From Actinosynnema sp. ALI-1.44 (lineage in GTDB: Bacteria > Actinomycetota > Actinomycetes > Mycobacteriales > Pseudonocardiaceae): a stretch of DNA of 64,000 nucleotides. The DNA lies in NCBI RefSeq assembly GCF_001984155.1, contig NZ_MTQO01000052.1, forward strand, positions 825,587 through 889,586, in the 5' to 3' direction. Below are positions 56,501 to 64,000 of the stretch, in pieces; the stretch's first letter is position 1, and the number at the start of each line of letters is the position of its first letter. The position numbers and the translations under genes were made by a program. The notes beneath the pieces were generated by a model. The model did no database searches and was not told where the DNA came from. It saw only the letters and a list, made by a program, of their open reading frames with translations.

Positions 56501-57439
56501 CGCGGACAGGCCGTTGGAGGCACCGTCCTGGTTGACAGCGCTGCCCCGGATCACCGCCAGTATTTGATGTCCGTTGCGCTGGGCGTCGGACAGGCGCTCC
56601 AACACGAGCATGCCCGCGCCCTCGGCCAGGCCCATCCCGTCGGCGTCCGCGCTGAACGCCTTGCACCGCCCGTCCGCCGCGAGGGCGTTCTGCTGTGAGA
56701 AGCCCACGAACTCGCCTGGGCTGACCATCACGGTCACCCCACCGGCCAGCGCCAACGTGCATTCCCCCGACCGCAGCGACTGCACCGCGAGGTGCAGCGC
56801 CACGAGCGAGGACGAACACGCGGTGTCCACCGACACGGCCGGTCCGATCAGGCCGAGCACGTACGACACCCGGCCGGACAACACGCTCATCGCCGTGCCC
56901 GTGATGATGTGCGCCTCGGAGCCCGAGAGGTCACCGCCTGAGGTCGCGTACCCGGAAGGCGCGGCGCCCGCGAAGACTCCGGTGTTCGTCTCGCGCAGGT
57001 CGGCCGGGTCGATCCCGGCCCGCTCGATCGCCTCCCACGTCGTCTCCAGCAGCAGCCGTTGCTGTGGATCCATCGCGAGGGCCTCACGCGGGCTGATCCC
57101 GAAGAACGCCGCGTCGAAGTCGCCCGCGCCGGTGACGAACCCGGCGTTGGCGACGTCGCTGGTGTTCGTCGCGCCCGGGGCGGTGTCGAACAACGCGTCG
57201 AGGTCCCAGCCGCGGTCGGCGGGGAACCCACCGACCGCGTCACCGCCTGACGCCAGCAACTGCCACAGGTCCTCCGGGGTGCGGACACCGCCGGGGTAAC
57301 GGCAGGCCATCCCGACGATCGCGATCGGCTCCCGTTCCCGTTCCGTCACTTCACGCAGCCGGGCCCGCGTGCTGCGCAGCTTCGCGGTGGTCTGCTTGAG
57401 GAAGTCGAGGAGTTTGTCCTCGTTCTGCATTTCGGTCAC
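47516..57439 (-). CDS. Type I PKS, two modules plus terminal thioesterase
   Basis: A 3,307-residue synthase. N-terminal docking helix MTEMQNEDKLLDFLKQ. First module: KS 36-460 (Cys208, HGTGT 343), AT 570-890 (Ser663, YASH 762-765, methylmalonyl), KR 1140-1330 (GGTGLIGG, Trp1284, Tyr1292; A1-type, no LDD), ACP Ser1459. Second module: KS 1522-1940 (Cys1682 in DTACSASL), AT 2048-2380 (Ser2140, but FVAHS at 2241-2245 instead of YASH/HAFH, preceded by a basic RKKKVRRWR), KR 2622-2815 (Trp2765, Tyr2773; A1-type), ACP with Ser2947 in QGFNSLSAVEL. Thioesterase 3060-3300 (GYSSGG, Ser3147; His in GDHFTMISSH). It therefore ends the assembly line. The two KRs are intact and there is no DH or ER, so both steps give beta-hydroxyls. 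Confidence 0.95.
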   Translation of the reverse strand: MTEMQNEDKLLDFLKQTTAKLRSTRARLREVTEREREPIAIVGMACRYPGGVRTPEDLWQLLASGGDAVGGFPADRGWDLDALFDTAPGATNTSDVANAGFVTGAGDFDAAFFGISPREALAMDPQQRLLLETTWEAIERAGIDPADLRETNTGVFAGAAPSGYATSGGDLSGSEAHIITGTAMSVLSGRVSYVLGLIGPAVSVDTACSSSLVALHLAVQSLRSGECTLALAGGVTVMVSPGEFVGFSQQNALAADGRCKAFSADADGMGLAEGAGMLVLERLSDAQRNGHQILAVIRGSAVNQDGASNGLSAPNGPSQQRVIRAALANARLTTGDVDAVEAHGTGTTLGDPIEAQALLTTYGQGHPADRPLLLGSIKSNIGHAQQAAGVAGIIKMVLALRNGILPATLHASEPTPHVDWTAGHVSLLQEPVDWPSGDQPRRAGVSAFGISGTNAHVILEEAPAEKPHAAESPTGTPLLRGDIGVLPFAVSGRSTSAMAEQAQRLREHIQQHPDLPLADVAWSLATTRTAFERRAVVLGSGRAEVTAGLTAVSTAQPGVGVVTGEVPSTGVGRTVFVFPGQGSQWVGMGRELAEASPVFQARLAECATALAPYVDWDLDEVLAGQHGFEAADVVQPALWAVMVSLAAVWEAAGVTPDAVVGHSQGEIAAAAVAGILSLEDAAKVVALRSKTLTALAGRGGMLSIAESVEGVRERIASYGERLSVAAVNGPTATVVSGDADALQELADSCGDSPRARMIPVDYASHSAHVDELRDEILSVLNGINPGETRIPMISAMDGTVITGPELTPDYWYASLRETVEFDRAVHTLADTGHGTFIEVSPHPVLTPAIADSLDAYSPVAVGTLRRDDGGPGRLLLSLAEAYAHGVTVDWTTLLPSSASTVELPTYAFQHRRYWPVFPVAAPRSTDPVADWRYRITWQPLGELSGAVPSGTWLVVSGHAEAGYTTEVATALRDRGADVRVVEIDAADRVTLAGVLRGIGDVSGVVSLFALDERPLPGYAQVPSGLAATTALVQALVDSGLVVPLWVLTRGAVAALPGEVPGVAQAQAWALGQTAGLEQAKHWGGLVDLPERIDASVAARLAGVLAAGPGGEDQVALRDSGVFARRLVRAPRPETASLFKPRGTALITGGTGLIGGCTARLLAERGAERVVLTSRSGPSAAGVAALAAELASLGTTVDVVSCDVADRRAVGALLDDIDATGPALSTVVHSAGTGHGAPVVGLTADDLREASEVKVGGAMHLHELSVERGLDLDAFVLFSSGAAAWGSGLLASYAAANAALDALAEQRLAAGLAATSVAWGLWGGGGMGAGEAGEQLSGYGLRQMAPEPGIVGLAQALDDGEGLLVVADIDWDQFVPVYTLHRPSPLLAVLPDAIRVQSDEDEEPAAEGAELPRRLAALPADEREAALVAAVRAEAATALGYADAEEIDPSQAFRDMGFDSVMAVALRNRLREVTGLRLPSTVVFDYPSVTALAARVSDDLFGAATPAAAPVVVPRQASGDDDPIVIVGMGCRFPGGAVTPELLWQLLSTGTDAINPFPRYRGWDIRTAYGQEGGFVPEAADFDPSFFGIGPREALAMDPQQRLLLETCWEALERAGIDPTTLKGSRTGVFVGGWMQLYTSTVAASEDSVQDSTPVSDGGAVLSGRVSYVLGLEGPSITIDTACSASLVALHLAAQALRAGECELALAGGVTVMAAAGAFGFGGALGLSENGRCKAFSTTADGMGMGEGAGILAVERLSDARRLGHPVLAVVRGSAVNQDGASNGFTAPNGPSQQRVIRAALDAAGLTPDQVDAVEAHGTGTVLGDPIEAGALLATYGQNRPADRPVWLGSIKSNIGHAQGAAGVAGIMKMVLGMRHGIMPQTLHVTEPSHEIDWESGGVRLLTEQRPWTRYDGAPRRAGVSGFGISGTNAHVVLEEPPAVEPVTLPESAGTPLLNEDVAVTAWPLSARGADALGAQAERMRAYALGATAAEPSAVAHALVTRRSLFTNRAVVIGTGRTELAERLAAVADDRPDALAAVGAVPAGGPGKAVFLFPGQGSQWVGMGRRLLVESPVFAARFAECVEALRPHVQWDPYAVLGGDADAPGLDGAAVMQPVLWAVMVSLAAVWDAAGVRPDVVVGHSQGEIAAATVAGILSLGDGARVVAVRAEALAGLDVEGGMLSAVMPVAAVRELLEPFGDRLSVAAVNSPAATVLSGEPAAMLEFERVLRKKKVRRWRVPVTDFVAHSRLCEPLEATLPGLLAGIEPRPGRVPFFSTVHGRVVDGTELGPEYWYANVRRTVRFSEAVETLVQSGHRAFVEVSAHPVLLTAVEEVLDERPDLPDPVLVDTLRQDDDGADRLLRSLGTAFVNGLPVNWAAVLPASPSAHQVELPTYAFQHRRFWPKFPDVVRDVVADWRYRVSWEQVSESSGAVPSGTWLVVSDQTEAVSAGAVAGALRDGGADVRVLEVDAADRRTLADVLRGVGAVAGVVSLLALDDKPLPGRGRVPHGLAATTAVVQAVIDTGLVIPVWVLTRGAVAALPGEVPNLAQAQAWALGQTAGLEHAKQWGGLIDLPEEFDAVTGAQLAGVLAGKEDQVALRGSGVYARRLIRAPRTETTVVTPYRSAGTALVTGGTGWIGGCTARLLAERGAPRVVLTSRSGPSAAGVATLAADLAAQGSAVDVVSCDVSERRAVGALMDRITASGPELSSVVHSAGIGHGAWFADLTAEGLEEASAVKVGGAMHLHELSVERNIDLDAFVMFSSGAAIWGSGLLSGYAAANAAMDALAEQRSAAGLAATSVAWGLWDGGGMAVGQGQTLVSGTGLPLMAPERGLEGLAQALDDGETRIVVADIDWDRFAPLYTLHRPSPLLAAIPDAVRVLNDEDDDEDTAQRSSSAAGRLAARLGAVSSVLEQQTILLDIVREHAADVLGYTAAAEVQPDATFLEQGFNSLSAVELRNRLAQATGLKLTGPLVFDHPTPDETATYLRERLTGDPSESDDSAPRFSLSEGGTTQPATASESLVTLYTRAVTEGRGAEAMRMIAGLAHFRPCFGSASELSSIPPLVALTRRSANTAGPTLICLPSFGGGAHAQEFARLVQGFRTPRQVLAMVVPGYTPGEPMAADPLALVDLVAETVLATPEAGPYVLVGYSSGGLIAQVLADRLAGRGRGPEAMVLLDSFAPQMAGVPDEIIGVLPAAVLANNSEGIDAGGIGGDDWLTALAHYYDYDWRSHLPYNADLPTLMIRHEGEPGTTPGADGAIDAPWGFSGDITTVTVPGDHFTMISSHAATTARAVESWLDAQFTTTQDGNDD

Positions 57440-57475
57440 ACCCTTCGACCAGGTTCGGGAGGAAACTGGCTGTGG

Positions 57476-60400
57476 TCAGTCGAAGTCGGGATCGTCGAGT
57501 TCGTCCTCGAGGAGGGCGAACATCTCGTCGGCGGTGGCCTCGTGCAGCGCACGCTCACCGGCTTCGTCTGTTCGGCCCGCGCGGAAGCGCTGGGTCAACG
57601 CCTCGAGGCGGGCGACGATCTCGGCACGGGCCGTCTCGTCCGGCGGGGCGAGCCCGGCGGCCAGGCGTTCGAACTCGTCGAGCACGGCCGTGTGGCCGAC
57701 CAGTTCGCGCCCGGACAGCTCGGCGAGCAGGAACTCGCCCATGGCCTCCGGGTTCGGGTGGTCGAAGACCAGCGTGGCAGGCAGCCGGACGCCCACCGCG
57801 TTGGTGAGCCGGTTGCGCAACTCGACGGCGGTCAAGGAGTCGAAGCCCAGCTCACGGAACGCCCGTGTCGCCACGATCTCGTCGTGGGAGTCGTGGCCGA
57901 GGACCGCGGCCGCGTGTGAACGCACCAACTCGATCACCGTGCGCCTGCGCTCGGGCGCCGACAGTCCGGCCAACTGGGCGGCGAATTCACCGCGCTTGTC
58001 GTCGGTCGACTGCGGAGCCGTTTCCTCCTGCGCTTCGGGAATCGTCTCCAGCAACGGCCGTGGCCGCGCGGCGCTGAAGACGGGGGCGAACTTGTCCCAT
58101 TCCACGTCCGCCAACGCGATGAACGTCTCGTCGTCGGACAGGATCTCGCCAAGCGCTGTCAGGGCCCGCCGCGTGTCGAGGAAGTTCATTCCCTGACGCA
58201 GCAGGCGATGCGGTGTCACGCGGCCAGGAGCCTGGTCCATGGCCGCGTCGACCGCGTCCCAGTCACGCGTGTTCCAGACGCCCCAGGCGATCGACGTCCC
58301 CGGCAGGCCACGGGCCCGGCGGTCTTCGGCGAACGCGTCGAGGTAGGAGTTGCCTGCCGCGTAGGCGCCGTGGTCGTTGCTGCCCCACGTCGCAGAAATC
58401 GACGAGAACATCACGAACTCGTCCAAGGCCAAGTCGGCCGTTGCCTCATCCAGGTACAGGGCCCCTGCCGCTTTCGCGCCCAACGCCGCGGCCAGGCCTT
58501 CACGGGTGGTGTCCTCCACCCGTGCCAGGAACGGCGTGTTCGCCGAATGCAACACAGTGGACAGTCCAGGCCCGGAGCTCTCGATCCAGTCGACCATGCC
58601 CGCCACCTGCTCGCGCACCCCAAGATCGCACGACACGACCTCGACACCGGTCCCCGCACCCGCAACCGACGCGGCGAGCTCGGACACACCCGGCGCGGAC
58701 GGACCAGAACGCGACGTCAACACAACCCGCTGGGTCTCGTGCTCGGCCAGCCAGGGGCCGATGCACACACCGATCGAACCCGTACCACCAGTCAGCAGAA
58801 CCGTGCCACGCGGCGACCAACGATCGGCTTCCGCGCGACGCGCTTCGGCACGAACTAGCCTGCGCAGGAACACGCCCGACGACCGCACCGCGACCTGGTC
58901 TTCCTTGCCATCGGCGAGGATCCCTGCCAGCAGGGCCGCGCCTTCGGCGTCCACCACCGGCGGGAGGTCGACCAAGCCGCCCCAACGGTCCGGGTGCTCC
59001 AGGCCGACAGCCCTACCCAGACCCCACACCTGGGCCTGCGCCGGACTGGTGGTGGTCTCGTCGGCACTGACCTGCACCGCGCCCCGGGTCAGCACCCACA
59101 GCGGAGCCATGGTCCCGGTCCTGCCCAACGCCTGGATCAGCGCGAGCGTGTCGGCGCTGCCCCTGGGCACCACGGGGAAGTCGGCGTCGGGTGCTTCGTC
59201 GAACGCCAGCAATGACACGACACCACTCGGCTGCACATCCACCTGGTCGAGGTCGGCCAGGGTCGTCCGGACCACGTCGGCCCCGCGTCCGGTCAGCGCC
59301 TCGGCGATCACCGCGGCGTCGGGGCTGTCCCCGACCAGCAGCCAGGTCCCGGTCAGGGCACTGGTGCCGTTCTCGTCGGTCGGCTGCCAGGTGATCCGGT
59401 AGCGCCAGTCGTCCACCGACAGCTTGGCCCGGTTCAGTTTGGGCGCTTCCGGCCAGTAACGGCGCCGCTGGAACGCGTACGTCGGCAGCGCCACGACCGA
59501 GCCACCACCGAGCACCGCTGCCCAGTCGACCGGCGCGCCCTGGACGTAGGCCTCGGCGAACGAGGACTGGAGGCGGTTTGCCCCGCCGTCGTCACGCCTC
59601 AACGTGCCGACGACGACCGGGGCTTGCTCCTCCAGGCTTTCGGTGATCGCCGGGGTGAGGACCGGGTGTGGCGACACTTCCAGGAACACGCCATGGCCAC
59701 TCGCGGCCAAACCACGGACCGCCCGGTCGAACTCGACCGTCTCACGCAACGAGGCATACCAGTACGACGGGTCCATCTCCGGACCTGCCAACCACTCCCC
59801 GGTCAACGCCGAGATCATCGGGATCTGCGTTGCGCGAGGTTCTATTCCTCGCAGGACGTCGAGGATCTCCTCCCGCAGTTCGTCGACATGGGCGCTGTGC
59901 GAGGCGTAATCCACCGGGATCACTCGGGCCCGCGGCGACTCACCACACGAATCCGCCAGCTCCCGCAACGCATCCGCATCGCCGGACACGACCGTCGCGG
60001 CAGAACCGTTCACCGCCGCGATCGACAACCGCTCGCCGTAGGACGCGATCCGCTCGCGAACGCCGTCAACCGACTCAGCGATCGACAGCATGCCGCCACG
60101 ACCAGCCAGCGCAGTCAACGTTCCACTGCGCAGAGCGACAACCTTGGCCGCGTCTTCCAGTGACAGGATTCCGGCCACCGCAGCCGCTGCGATCTCGCCC
60201 TGCGAATGACCCACCACAGCATCAGGCTCGACACCAGCCGCCTGCCAGACAGCAGCGAGCGACACCATCACCGCCCACAACGCGGGCTGCACCACATCCG
60301 CAGCCTCAAACCCATGCCGCCCAGCAAGAACATCGTCCAACTCCCACTCGACATAGGGAGCAAGAGCGGCCGCACAGTCCGCCAGCTTGGACCTGAACAC

Positions 60401-63400
60401 CGGCGAGGTCTCGGCGAGCTCACGGCCCATGCCGACCCACTGACTGCCCTGACCGGGGAACACGAACACCGTTCGACCGACACCACTCGGGGCGACCGAG
60501 CCGGTGATCACACCGGGTACGGGTTGGCCCGTGGCGACAGCGGCGAGACCTGCTGCCAACTCGACGCGATCCGTACCGAGTACCACTGCCCGCTGTTCCA
60601 GGGCGGCTCGTGTCCTCGCCAGCGACCACGCCACATCCCCGGCCGCGAGCTCCGGCCGGGCCAGCACGTGCTCACGCAACCGACCGGCTTGCCCGGCAAG
60701 GGCCGCAGCGCTACTGCCGGAGACAGGCCACGCGACCGGCACCTGATCGGTCAGCACCGGCAGCGTCGGCTCGTCGTGCTTCTCCGGCTCGTCCGTGACC
60801 GGTGCTTCCTCCAGGATGACGTGGACGTTCGTGCCACTCACCCCGAACGCCGACACACCGGCCCGACGCGGCCGGTCACCCGCAGACCACTCGACCGCGT
60901 CCTGCAACAGCCGCACATTCCCGGACTCCCAGTCCACATGCGACGACGGCTGGTCGGCGTACAACGTCCTTGGCAGCATGTCCTTCTGCAAGGCCATGAC
61001 CATCTTGATCACACCGGCAACACCAGCAGCACACTGCGTATGCCCGATGTTCGACTTCACCGATCCCAGCCACAACGGCTGGCCGTCCCGGCGCTCCTGG
61101 CCATAGGTGGCCAACAGCGCACCAGCCTCGATCGGGTCACCCAGGGTGGTCCCGGTGCCGTGCGCTTCCACCGCGTCCACATCGGATGCACTGAGTTGTG
61201 CGTTGGCCAGGGCAGCGCGGATCACCCGTCGTTGCGACGGTCCATTCGGCGCTGCGAGCCCGTTGGACGCACCATCCTGGTTGGCCGCACTACCCCGGAT
61301 CACCGCGAGCACCTGGTGGCCGTTGCGCTGAGCGTCCGACAGACGCTCAAGAAGCACCATGCCCGCGCCCTCGCCCCAACCGATCCCGTCGGCTTCGTCG
61401 GAGAACGCCTTGCACCGCCCGCTGGAGGCCATACCGCCCTGCTGCGCGAACTCCATGAACGCACCGGGCGAGATCATCACCGCCACCCCACCAGCAAGGG
61501 CCATCGAACATTCACCCGACCGCAACGCCAACATCGCCTGGTGCATCGCGACAAGCGAGGACGAGCACGCGGTGTCCACGGTGACCGCAGGGCCCGTGAG
61601 TCCCAGGCAGTAGGAGATCCGGCCGGAGGCGACCGCCGACACCGTGCCGATCAGGCGATACCCGTCCAGGCTGCGGTCGTCAGTCGGCAGGCTGGTGTCG
61701 TAACCGGCGTGGCTGGCTCCGACGAACACGCCCGTCGCCGATCCGTGCAGCGACTTCGGGTCTATGCCCGCGCGCTCGATCGCCTCCCAGGAGGTTTCCA
61801 GGAGCAGACGCTGCTGCGGATCCATCGCCAACGCCTCACGCGGGCTGATCCCGAAGAACCCCGCATCGAAATCGGCCATGTCGTAGACGAATCCGCCTTG
61901 GCGCCGGTAGGCCTGACGCTGGCCGAACTCCTCTTCGAACACCTCCCAGCCGCGATCGGCTGGGAAGCCGCCCACCGCGTCGGTACCTGTGGCCAACAGG
62001 TCCCACAACTGCTCGGGCCCGGTCACCCCGCCGGGGAAACGACAGCCCATCCCGACGATCGCGATCGGCTCACCGAGAGCCGCGGCCACGACCTGAACCG
62101 CTCCCTCGCGCTGAACCGGCTCGTCGCCGACCAGTTCGCCCCGGAGGTACTCGGCGAGCGCGGCGGCGTTCGGATAGTCGAACACCATCGTGGAAACCAG
62201 CCGGACACCGACGACCTGTGACAAGCGGTTGCGCAACTCGACCGCGCCAGCGGAGTCGAAGCCCAGATCTTTGAACGCCCGCTGCGGCAACACATCCTCG
62301 GCGGACTCGTGCCCCAGTACAGCGGCCGCATGGCCACGCACCAGATCCGTCAGCACCTGACGCTGCTCGGAAACCGGCATCCTGGCCAGACGGGCCGCCC
62401 ATTCACCGGTACCGGCATCGGCGGGTTCATCCGTCAGAGTCGCGCGCACCTCAGGCAAGTCCGACAGCAGTGGACTCGGCCGGTGCAACGTGTACGTGGG
62501 CACGAACTGCGGCCAGTCAAACCCCGCCACCACCATCGCGCCTTCATCGGCGTCGAGCACCTGACCCAACGCCAACATCCCACGCTGCTCGTCGATACCT
62601 TCCATCCCGAACTCACGCAACCGCTCACCACCGGTACCCGCGGCCATCCCCACGCCAGCCCACAGGCCCCACGCGATCGACGTGGCAGGCAGGCCTCGAG
62701 CGCAGCGATCCTCAGCCAGCGCATCGAGATAGGCGTTCGCCGCCGCGTAGCCGCTCAGGCCGCCGCTGCCCCAAACGCCAGCGCCCGAGGAGAACAACAC
62801 GAACGCGTCCAACTCACGATCCGCGGTCAACTCGTCAAGAACCGCCGCACCACCGGCCTTCGCCGACAACAACCTCGACAGTTCCGCGGTCTGCAACTGC
62901 TCCACGGGTGTGCTGCCGCCGACACCTGCCGAGTGCACGATCGAGGACAGCACCGGGCCTGTGGCGTCGATTCGCCTGAGCAACTGGTCGACCGCGGTGC
63001 GCTCGGCAACGTCACACGCCACCACGTCCACAGCTGTACCACCGGTCGCGATGGAACCCGCGAGCTCGGCAACACCTCCGGCAACCGGGCCAGAACGACT
63101 GGTCAACACCACACGAGACGCACCACGACCAGCAACCCAACGCGCCGTGATCGCACCAACACCACTCGTACCCCCCGTCACCAACACCGAACCCCTCGGC
63201 GACCACACGTTCCGGACCACCGGACGACCCGCACGCACCAACCGCCGAGCCACCACACCACCCGAACGCACCGCGACCTGGTCTTCACCAGCGTCGGCAA
63301 GCACACCGGCCAGTCGGGCCCCCGCGCGTACGTCCATCACCTGCGGCAGGTCGATCAACCCACCCCACCGGCCAGCCAGTTCAAGGCCTGCGACGACGCC

Positions 63401-64000
63401 AAGACCCCACACCTGAGCCTGCACCGCACTGGTGACCGATTCACCTGCAGCGGTCTGCACCGCACCTCGCGTCAACACCCACAGCGGCGCCGTCACACCG
63501 AGTTGCCCCAACGTCTGGATCAGGGCGACTGTGTCGGCGCTGCCGCGTGGAACCCACGCGAAGCCCGTATCCGGCGACTCGTCCAACGCCAGCAACGAGA
63601 CAACACCGGTCAGGTCCGCGATGGGCGCGTTCGCCACGCCGTCGGGCGTCGTGCTGATCACCGATGCCCCGTGTGATTCCAGGGTTTCGGCGATCGAAAC
63701 AGCGTCGGGTCCGTCTCCGACGACCAGCCACGTCCCAGCCAGAACCGCTCCGGACTCCCTGACCGGGACCCAGGAAACCCGATACCGCCAGTCAGCGACC
63801 GACGAGTCGGCACGTTCGCGGCGACGCCAGTCGGTCAACGCCTCCAGTGCGGCGTCAGCCGGGTCGACACCGAGCAAGTCGGCCAGCGCGGTGACGTCAC
63901 CGGTCTCGACGGCAGACCAGAAACCCGCCTCGGCGCCGGTGACCTCAACCGTCTCGGAGTGCCGGGTGTCCACCACAGGCCAGTAGTGGCGGTGCTCGAA
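57476..64000 (-). CDS. Type I PKS, 5'-truncated: AT end-KR-ACP-KS-AT-KR-ACP
   Basis: The gene continues past the right edge. Its first residues here (FEHRHYWPV) are the end of an AT-linker, so at least a KS-AT lies outside. Counting from the edge: KR 270-450 (GGTSGVGA, Trp410, Tyr418; A1-type), ACP Ser583, KS 640-1065 (Cys812 in DTACSSSL), AT 1175-1500 (Ser1266, YASH 1365-1368, methylmalonyl), KR 1730-1910 (GGTGSIGV, Trp1872, His1877, Tyr1880: A2-type, expected to act on the epimerised methyl), ACP Ser2055. The C-terminal docking tail ATADEMFALLEDELDDPDF should hand over to the next synthase, which starts 37 bases downstream with a matching N-terminal docking helix. Confidence 0.94.
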   Translation of the reverse strand, partial: FEHRHYWPVVDTRHSETVEVTGAEAGFWSAVETGDVTALADLLGVDPADAALEALTDWRRRERADSSVADWRYRVSWVPVRESGAVLAGTWLVVGDGPDAVSIAETLESHGASVISTTPDGVANAPIADLTGVVSLLALDESPDTGFAWVPRGSADTVALIQTLGQLGVTAPLWVLTRGAVQTAAGESVTSAVQAQVWGLGVVAGLELAGRWGGLIDLPQVMDVRAGARLAGVLADAGEDQVAVRSGGVVARRLVRAGRPVVRNVWSPRGSVLVTGGTSGVGAITARWVAGRGASRVVLTSRSGPVAGGVAELAGSIATGGTAVDVVACDVAERTAVDQLLRRIDATGPVLSSIVHSAGVGGSTPVEQLQTAELSRLLSAKAGGAAVLDELTADRELDAFVLFSSGAGVWGSGGLSGYAAANAYLDALAEDRCARGLPATSIAWGLWAGVGMAAGTGGERLREFGMEGIDEQRGMLALGQVLDADEGAMVVAGFDWPQFVPTYTLHRPSPLLSDLPEVRATLTDEPADAGTGEWAARLARMPVSEQRQVLTDLVRGHAAAVLGHESAEDVLPQRAFKDLGFDSAGAVELRNRLSQVVGVRLVSTMVFDYPNAAALAEYLRGELVGDEPVQREGAVQVVAAALGEPIAIVGMGCRFPGGVTGPEQLWDLLATGTDAVGGFPADRGWEVFEEEFGQRQAYRRQGGFVYDMADFDAGFFGISPREALAMDPQQRLLLETSWEAIERAGIDPKSLHGSATGVFVGASHAGYDTSLPTDDRSLDGYRLIGTVSAVASGRISYCLGLTGPAVTVDTACSSSLVAMHQAMLALRSGECSMALAGGVAVMISPGAFMEFAQQGGMASSGRCKAFSDEADGIGWGEGAGMVLLERLSDAQRNGHQVLAVIRGSAANQDGASNGLAAPNGPSQRRVIRAALANAQLSASDVDAVEAHGTGTTLGDPIEAGALLATYGQERRDGQPLWLGSVKSNIGHTQCAAGVAGVIKMVMALQKDMLPRTLYADQPSSHVDWESGNVRLLQDAVEWSAGDRPRRAGVSAFGVSGTNVHVILEEAPVTDEPEKHDEPTLPVLTDQVPVAWPVSGSSAAALAGQAGRLREHVLARPELAAGDVAWSLARTRAALEQRAVVLGTDRVELAAGLAAVATGQPVPGVITGSVAPSGVGRTVFVFPGQGSQWVGMGRELAETSPVFRSKLADCAAALAPYVEWELDDVLAGRHGFEAADVVQPALWAVMVSLAAVWQAAGVEPDAVVGHSQGEIAAAAVAGILSLEDAAKVVALRSGTLTALAGRGGMLSIAESVDGVRERIASYGERLSIAAVNGSAATVVSGDADALRELADSCGESPRARVIPVDYASHSAHVDELREEILDVLRGIEPRATQIPMISALTGEWLAGPEMDPSYWYASLRETVEFDRAVRGLAASGHGVFLEVSPHPVLTPAITESLEEQAPVVVGTLRRDDGGANRLQSSFAEAYVQGAPVDWAAVLGGGSVVALPTYAFQRRRYWPEAPKLNRAKLSVDDWRYRITWQPTDENGTSALTGTWLLVGDSPDAAVIAEALTGRGADVVRTTLADLDQVDVQPSGVVSLLAFDEAPDADFPVVPRGSADTLALIQALGRTGTMAPLWVLTRGAVQVSADETTTSPAQAQVWGLGRAVGLEHPDRWGGLVDLPPVVDAEGAALLAGILADGKEDQVAVRSSGVFLRRLVRAEARRAEADRWSPRGTVLLTGGTGSIGVCIGPWLAEHETQRVVLTSRSGPSAPGVSELAASVAGAGTGVEVVSCDLGVREQVAGMVDWIESSGPGLSTVLHSANTPFLARVEDTTREGLAAALGAKAAGALYLDEATADLALDEFVMFSSISATWGSNDHGAYAAGNSYLDAFAEDRRARGLPGTSIAWGVWNTRDWDAVDAAMDQAPGRVTPHRLLRQGMNFLDTRRALTALGEILSDDETFIALADVEWDKFAPVFSAARPRPLLETIPEAQEETAPQSTDDKRGEFAAQLAGLSAPERRRTVIELVRSHAAAVLGHDSHDEIVATRAFRELGFDSLTAVELRNRLTNAVGVRLPATLVFDHPNPEAMGEFLLAELSGRELVGHTAVLDEFERLAAGLAPPDETARAEIVARLEALTQRFRAGRTDEAGERALHEATADEMFALLEDELDDPDFD

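Noticed and set aside
57476..63976. Taking the GTG at 63976 as the start of the right-hand PKS
   Set aside because: The frame stays open to the edge and encodes FEHRHYWP, a normal post-AT linker, so the gene is truncated by the window.
41000..64000. Direct repeats in the PKS genes as a CRISPR or mobile element
   Set aside because: The repeats correspond to homologous KS and AT domains; there are no short spaced repeats, transposase or terminal inverted repeats.

Overview
The window is high-GC DNA with actinobacterial features: GTG starts, ATGA stop/start overlaps, long antisense shadow ORFs, LuxR/NarL-type two-component pairs, many secreted enzymes, and a large modular polyketide synthase (PKS) locus on the right. 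It is best read as the chromosome of a filamentous actinomycete, probably of the Pseudonocardiales. The order is an inference from overall gene style, including a long palindromic element of a kind I recall from that group. No tRNA, rRNA, CRISPR array, insertion sequence or phage gene was recognised.

Layout. 0.1-4.7 kb: a sensor kinase/response regulator pair, a small secreted protein, and a two-gene operon ending in a degenerate kinase-like/TPR protein. 4.7-10.4 kb: a LysR regulator, an M64 metallopeptidase, a Cmx-type drug exporter under a TetR repressor (both promoters carry the same inverted repeat), and a second MFS exporter. 10.5-14.8 kb: a five-gene nucleoside/nucleotide operon (MTA/PNP-family phosphorylase, HAD hydrolase, an unknown two-part protein, a RdgB/HAM1 pyrophosphatase, a nucleoside hydrolase) behind a good sigma-70-like promoter. 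14.8-18.5 kb: a membrane protein, a PucR regulator, and an acyl-CoA ligase preceded by an unannotated 34-aa membrane peptide. 18.7-27.4 kb: mostly exported proteins, namely an SGNH hydrolase with a ricin-type lectin domain, a membrane winged-helix protein, an epoxide hydrolase, a thaumatin-like protein with a GH128 beta-1,3-glucanase, a membrane protein, and a VWA/PKD surface protein. 27.6-30.0 kb: a methyltransferase/XRE pair and an alpha/beta-hydrolase remnant. 30.1-33.7 kb: an ABC exporter in one operon with a second two-component system.

33.8-64 kb is the left part of a type I PKS biosynthetic cluster, all on the minus strand. In transcription order it holds a 5'-truncated PKS (KR-ACP-KS-AT-KR-ACP), a PKS with two modules and a terminal thioesterase (KS-AT-KR-ACP-KS-AT-KR-ACP-TE), four genes resembling the methoxymalonyl-/hydroxymalonyl-ACP set (3-hydroxyacyl-CoA dehydrogenase, ACP, acyl-CoA dehydrogenase, FkbH-like), a separate KS-AT-ACP protein whose KS cysteine is alanine (probable loading module), a type II thioesterase and an asparagine-synthase-like amidotransferase. 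A strong hairpin with a T-tract ends this operon. Beyond it lie a secreted propeller-like protein and a lone C-A-PCP NRPS with a degenerate condensation motif, preceded by a 24-codon overlapping ORF. The cluster continues past the right edge, so the product cannot be named.

The least ordinary parts are the Cys-to-Ala loading KS, the AT with a non-canonical specificity motif beside the unusual-extender genes, the NRPS with its coupled mini-ORF, and the nucleotide operon, whose phosphorylase lacks the usual base-recognition residue.
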